Assembly (NCBI GenBank): GCA_045807945.1
Contig: JBJMGI010000014.1
Location: 1 to 8,249, forward strand
Source of the DNA: CAVQGF01 sp045807945
Lineage (GTDB): Bacteria > Acidobacteriota > Terriglobia > Terriglobales > Acidobacteriaceae
Direction: 5' to 3'
DNA length: 8,249 nucleotides
The notes beneath the pieces were generated by a model. That model searched no databases. It was not told where the DNA came from and saw only the letters and a list, made by a program, of their open reading frames with translations. Below are positions 5,999-8,249 of this stretch, one piece after another. The translations under genes and the position numbers were made by a program. Position 1 is the first letter of the stretch; the number at the start of each line of letters is the position of its first letter.

Positions 5999-6550
5999 AT
6001 GGGCAAGTTCATCGGCGGCATCGTCTTCACACTGCTGGTCATCGCTATCGGTGGATACTTTTACCTGAAGCTAGGCATGGTCAACATGGTCGCCGATCAG
6101 ACGCCTTCTCGCATGGAGACTCGTCTGGCTCACATCGGACTCGACAATTCCGTCGAGAAGCACGCCGCGGATCTGAAGAATCCTCTACAGCCGACCGACG
6201 ACGTATTGAGTGAGGGCATGCACATCTACGTGCAGAATTGCGCCGGATGTCACGGCAGTCCGAAGGAGACGAACTCGGTTTTCGGCGGAGCGTTCAATCC
6301 ACGTACGCCGCAATTCATGAAACGTGCGCCCGACATGCCCGACAATGAGAATTTCTACATCACGAAGTACGGCATACGCCTCACTGGCATGCCCGCCTGG
6401 GGCAAACTCTACAATGACGATCAGCTCTGGAAGGTGACTACCTTCCTCACCCATATGGAGAAGCTGCCATCGGCGGTTGATCAGGAGTGGAAGAGCCCCG
6501 CGACGCCGAACCCACCGCCCGTCCTAGGCGACGCGAAAACGAAAAAGTAG
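5999..6550 (+). CDS. Membrane-anchored monoheme cytochrome c
   Basis: This 183-residue protein carries electrons on the periplasmic face. An uncleaved N-terminal anchor spans about residues 5-24 (I-G-G-I-V-F-T-L-L-V-I-A-I-G-G-Y). A single class I cytochrome c domain follows. Heme is bound at C81-A-G-C84-H85, and Met131 in L-T-G-M-P-A-W-G is the likely sixth ligand. The segment D-D-Q-L-W-K-V-T-T-F-L is the usual C-terminal helix of the domain. The tail is Pro-rich and ends in lysines. It begins 24 bases after the amidohydrolase stop. No oxidase or dehydrogenase partner is in the window, so its redox partner is unknown. The heme-domain call is firm. Confidence 0.93.
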   Translation: MGKFIGGIVFTLLVIAIGGYFYLKLGMVNMVADQTPSRMETRLAHIGLDNSVEKHAADLKNPLQPTDDVLSEGMHIYVQNCAGCHGSPKETNSVFGGAFNPRTPQFMKRAPDMPDNENFYITKYGIRLTGMPAWGKLYNDDQLWKVTTFLTHMEKLPSAVDQEWKSPATPNPPPVLGDAKTKK

Positions 6551-6554
6551 TCAC

Positions 6555-7535
6555 GTGCAGCTCCCCGCGGCTCTTAATCGCGCTATTGACGCCGAAGCGG
6601 CGCAGCACGACCGCAAGTTGCTGACGCGCGCCGTCGAGGACATGTCGTTCCGTTACCGCTCGCGCGTAAAAGATACGGGAGCATTCGTCAGCACGCCGCT
6701 GCATCGCGCCGCGTATGTCATCACCCGGCTTCCGGCAACGTTTGCGGCAGTCGCGGCGGCTCTCACCGAAATAAAAAACAGAATGCCGGAGTTCGCGCCC
6801 GCCGACCTCCTTGACCTCGGGGCTGGGCCCGGCACCGCTACGTGGGCTGCAAGCGTAGTCTTCCCTTCATTGCTACGCGCCAGGCTGATCGAGCAGGATC
6901 CCGAATTCATCGCAACCGGACGCCACATGGTCAAGTCGGCCGCAGCCGAGCCGATCAGCCACATGGAGTGGGTACGAGGCGATCTTCGCAAGGCAGAGCT
7001 CGAGCCGCACGATCTGGTGGTGATCTCGTACGCTTTGGGAGAATTGAGCGAACGAGAAGCGGTGGCTCTGGTGAATAAGGCGTTGAAAGCAGCGAAAGTG
7101 CTTGTGGTGATTGAGCCGGGAACGCCGCGCGGATGTGGCGTGGTGCATGTGGCCCGCGTCGAGATGCTCGCTGCCGAAGCGCACATCATTGCTCCGTGTT
7201 CGCAGGAAGGGCCCTGTCCCATGCTCGCGCGCAAAGACGATTGGTGCCACTTCGCGCAGAGGCTAGAGCGGACTTCGCTGCATCGCAATCTTAAATCCGG
7301 CGAGCTGGGCTACGAGGACGAGAAGTTCTCTTACATGGTCGCGGCGAAAGAAGACGTCGTAAAGGCATCCGCGCGCATCATTCGCCATCCGCTGATCGGC
7401 AAAGGGCACATCAGGCTCGAGCTGTGCACACCCGCCGGCATCGTGACCGAAACCGTAACACGCAGCGACAAAGAAAACTTCAGGCTTGCGCGACGCGCGA
7501 AGTGGGGCGATGCTTGGGACGGAGGTCGAACATGA
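6555..7535 (+). CDS. Rsm22-family SAM-dependent methyltransferase with Fe-S cysteine motif
   Basis: This 326-residue protein belongs to the Rsm22 family (PF09243), related to mitochondrial METTL17 and yeast Rsm22, which act in small ribosomal subunit assembly. The SAM-binding motif I is D-L-G-A-G-P-G-T at 87-94. Four cysteines match the iron-sulfur ligands known in METTL17: C215 and C221 (P-C-S-Q-E-G-P-C-P), C231 (W-C-H-F-A-Q-R) and C291 (L-E-L-C-T-P-A-G). Y-E-D-E-K-F-S-Y and the terminal A-R-R-A-K-W-G-D-A-W are further family signatures. The start is GTG at 6555, 4 bases after the cytochrome stop and with little Shine-Dalgarno, which suggests coupling. Whether bacterial members truly methylate rRNA is not established. 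All key residues are present, so it should be functional. Confidence 0.9.
   Translation: MQLPAALNRAIDAEAAQHDRKLLTRAVEDMSFRYRSRVKDTGAFVSTPLHRAAYVITRLPATFAAVAAALTEIKNRMPEFAPADLLDLGAGPGTATWAASVVFPSLLRARLIEQDPEFIATGRHMVKSAAAEPISHMEWVRGDLRKAELEPHDLVVISYALGELSEREAVALVNKALKAAKVLVVIEPGTPRGCGVVHVARVEMLAAEAHIIAPCSQEGPCPMLARKDDWCHFAQRLERTSLHRNLKSGELGYEDEKFSYMVAAKEDVVKASARIIRHPLIGKGHIRLELCTPAGIVTETVTRSDKENFRLARRAKWGDAWDGGRT
7521..7525 (+). promoter_or_regulatory. Shine-Dalgarno for the 64-residue membrane protein
   Basis: GGAGG lies 6 bases before the ATG at 7532, inside the end of the Rsm22 coding region. It supports that start over the longer frame beginning at 7424. Confidence 0.65.
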
Positions 7536-7726
7536 GCGCCAAGAACTACTCCCTGCTCTGCGGCATCATCTTTTTTGTCCTGCTCATCCTTCACGTGCTG
7601 CGGATTGTGATGCACGTGCATATCGCCGTGAACGGCATGCCTATCGTTATGGGGGCGAGCTGGCTAGGCATCATCGTTGCCGGCCTGCTGGCATTCCTCG
7701 GCCTGCGCGCCTGGAAGAACGGATAG
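7532..7726 (+). CDS. Small two-helix membrane protein, unknown function
   Basis: This 64-residue protein is almost entirely two hydrophobic helices, about residues 8-27 and 38-58. They are joined by a short loop with three histidines (H21, H28, H30). A short positive tail (R59, W61-K-N-G) suggests the C-terminus is cytoplasmic. The start is chosen because ATG at 7532 overlaps the Rsm22 stop as ATGA and has a well-placed GGAGG, and because hydrophobic protein sequence begins there. I do not recognise a family. The tight overlap implies co-translation with the Rsm22 gene, and the next gene begins 7 bases later. The histidines could bind a metal or heme, but that is speculation. Confidence 0.75.
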   Translation: MSAKNYSLLCGIIFFVLLILHVLRIVMHVHIAVNGMPIVMGASWLGIIVAGLLAFLGLRAWKNG

Positions 7727-7733
7727 TGGGCTC

Positions 7734-8249
7734 TTGATCGCCGACAATATCTCGCGCATCCGTGAGCGCGTCCAAGCCGCTGCCAGGAGGGCAGGGCGCG
7801 ATCTGAACGAGATCACGCTGATGGCGGTGAGCAAGACGTTTCCAGCTTCAGCTATTCGTGAGGCATATGATGCTGGGCTGCGCGTCTTCGGCGAAAACCG
7901 CGTCCAGGAGTTTGCCGGAAAAGCTAGCGACCTTCGGGACTTGAAAGACGCAGATTTTCGCCTGATCGGACATCTGCAATCGAATAAGGCAGCGAAAGCG
8001 GTCGAACTGTTCAATGCCGTAGATTCAATAGATTCGCTTCGGCTCGCGAGCAAGCTGAACGCTTCTGCAAAGGATTTCGGCAAGATCCTCGACGTGCTGC
8101 TGGAAGTGAACGTTGGCAACGAGGCTGCAAAAGCGGGGCTCCCCGCCGACCTGAGCGGCCCAGAGTGGACAAATCTTCTGCAAGAGCTCCCTTCATTCAC
8201 AAACCTCCACGTCCGCGGAGTGATGTGCATCCCGCCGCACACCGAGGAT
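7734..8249 (+). CDS. YggS/PROSC-family PLP homeostasis protein, N-terminal part (3' end outside window)
   Basis: The frame is open from TTG at 7734 to the window end, 172 residues of the usual 220-235. It is a type III fold PLP-binding protein that keeps free pyridoxal phosphate in balance in the cytoplasm. The PLP-lysine block M-A-V-S-K-T-F-P places the Schiff-base lysine at residue 34. F-G-E-N-R-V-Q-E, L-I-G-H-L-Q-S-N-K-A and V-R-G-V-M-C-I-P-P are the following family signatures, in the right order and spacing. TTG is the likely start because it sits 7 bases after the previous stop and gives the usual N-terminal length. A weak GTGGG precedes it. The common alternative symbol is yggS; I leave the symbol blank because naming varies between phyla. 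Confidence 0.92.
   Translation, partial: MIADNISRIRERVQAAARRAGRDLNEITLMAVSKTFPASAIREAYDAGLRVFGENRVQEFAGKASDLRDLKDADFRLIGHLQSNKAAKAVELFNAVDSIDSLRLASKLNASAKDFGKILDVLLEVNVGNEAAKAGLPADLSGPEWTNLLQELPSFTNLHVRGVMCIPPHTED

Noticed and set aside
7424..7726. Longer 100-codon version of the small membrane protein
   Set aside because: The first 36 codons lie in another frame of the Rsm22 gene, and the ATG at 7532 has a proper ribosome site.

Overview
The window looks like a chromosomal segment of a soil-type Acidobacteriota bacterium. This is an inference from about 60% GC, the gene set (2-oxoacid dehydrogenase E1, Rsm22, EVE, c-type cytochrome), frequent starts without a Shine-Dalgarno, and dispersed intergenic repeats of the TGTCATCCCGAGCG and CGCGGATGAACGC kinds. 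I could not test it by searching. Every gene I support lies on the + strand and gaps are mostly short; no tRNA, rRNA, CRISPR array or transposase is visible.

Layout. Positions 1-375 hold the C-terminal half of the octanoyltransferase LipB, and 421-918 a small two-helix membrane protein of the PF04120 family. The two halves of a thiamine-diphosphate 2-oxoacid dehydrogenase E1 follow: alpha (975-2309) and beta (2879-3853). They are separated by 569 bases holding a nested inverted-repeat cassette (2316-2829) around a roughly 50% GC gene for an unrecognised 102-residue protein with four cysteines. A short heptamer tandem repeat sits just before the E1 beta start. The E1 beta stop overlaps the start of an EVE-domain protein (3853-4227). 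After it come a KdgF-like cupin (4249-4614), a secreted amidohydrolase broken by one frameshift (4668-5974), a membrane-anchored cytochrome c (5999-6550), an Rsm22-type methyltransferase with a four-cysteine Fe-S motif (6555-7535), a 64-residue membrane protein overlapping it by four bases (7532-7726), and the start of a YggS-family PLP protein that runs off the window (7734-8249).

How the genes work together. LipB attaches octanoyl groups, the precursors of lipoate, to E2 lipoyl domains, and E1 acylates those same lipoyl groups, so lipB and the E1 genes form a coherent 2-oxoacid oxidation theme. E2 and E3 are not in the window. The downstream genes are mostly housekeeping or of unknown role.

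The most unusual structure is the nested inverted-repeat cassette splitting the E1 pair. Its arms can pair in the transcript and would cover the small gene's translation start. The frameshift at about 5617 is the clearest gene lesion; it may be real decay or a one-base sequence error.
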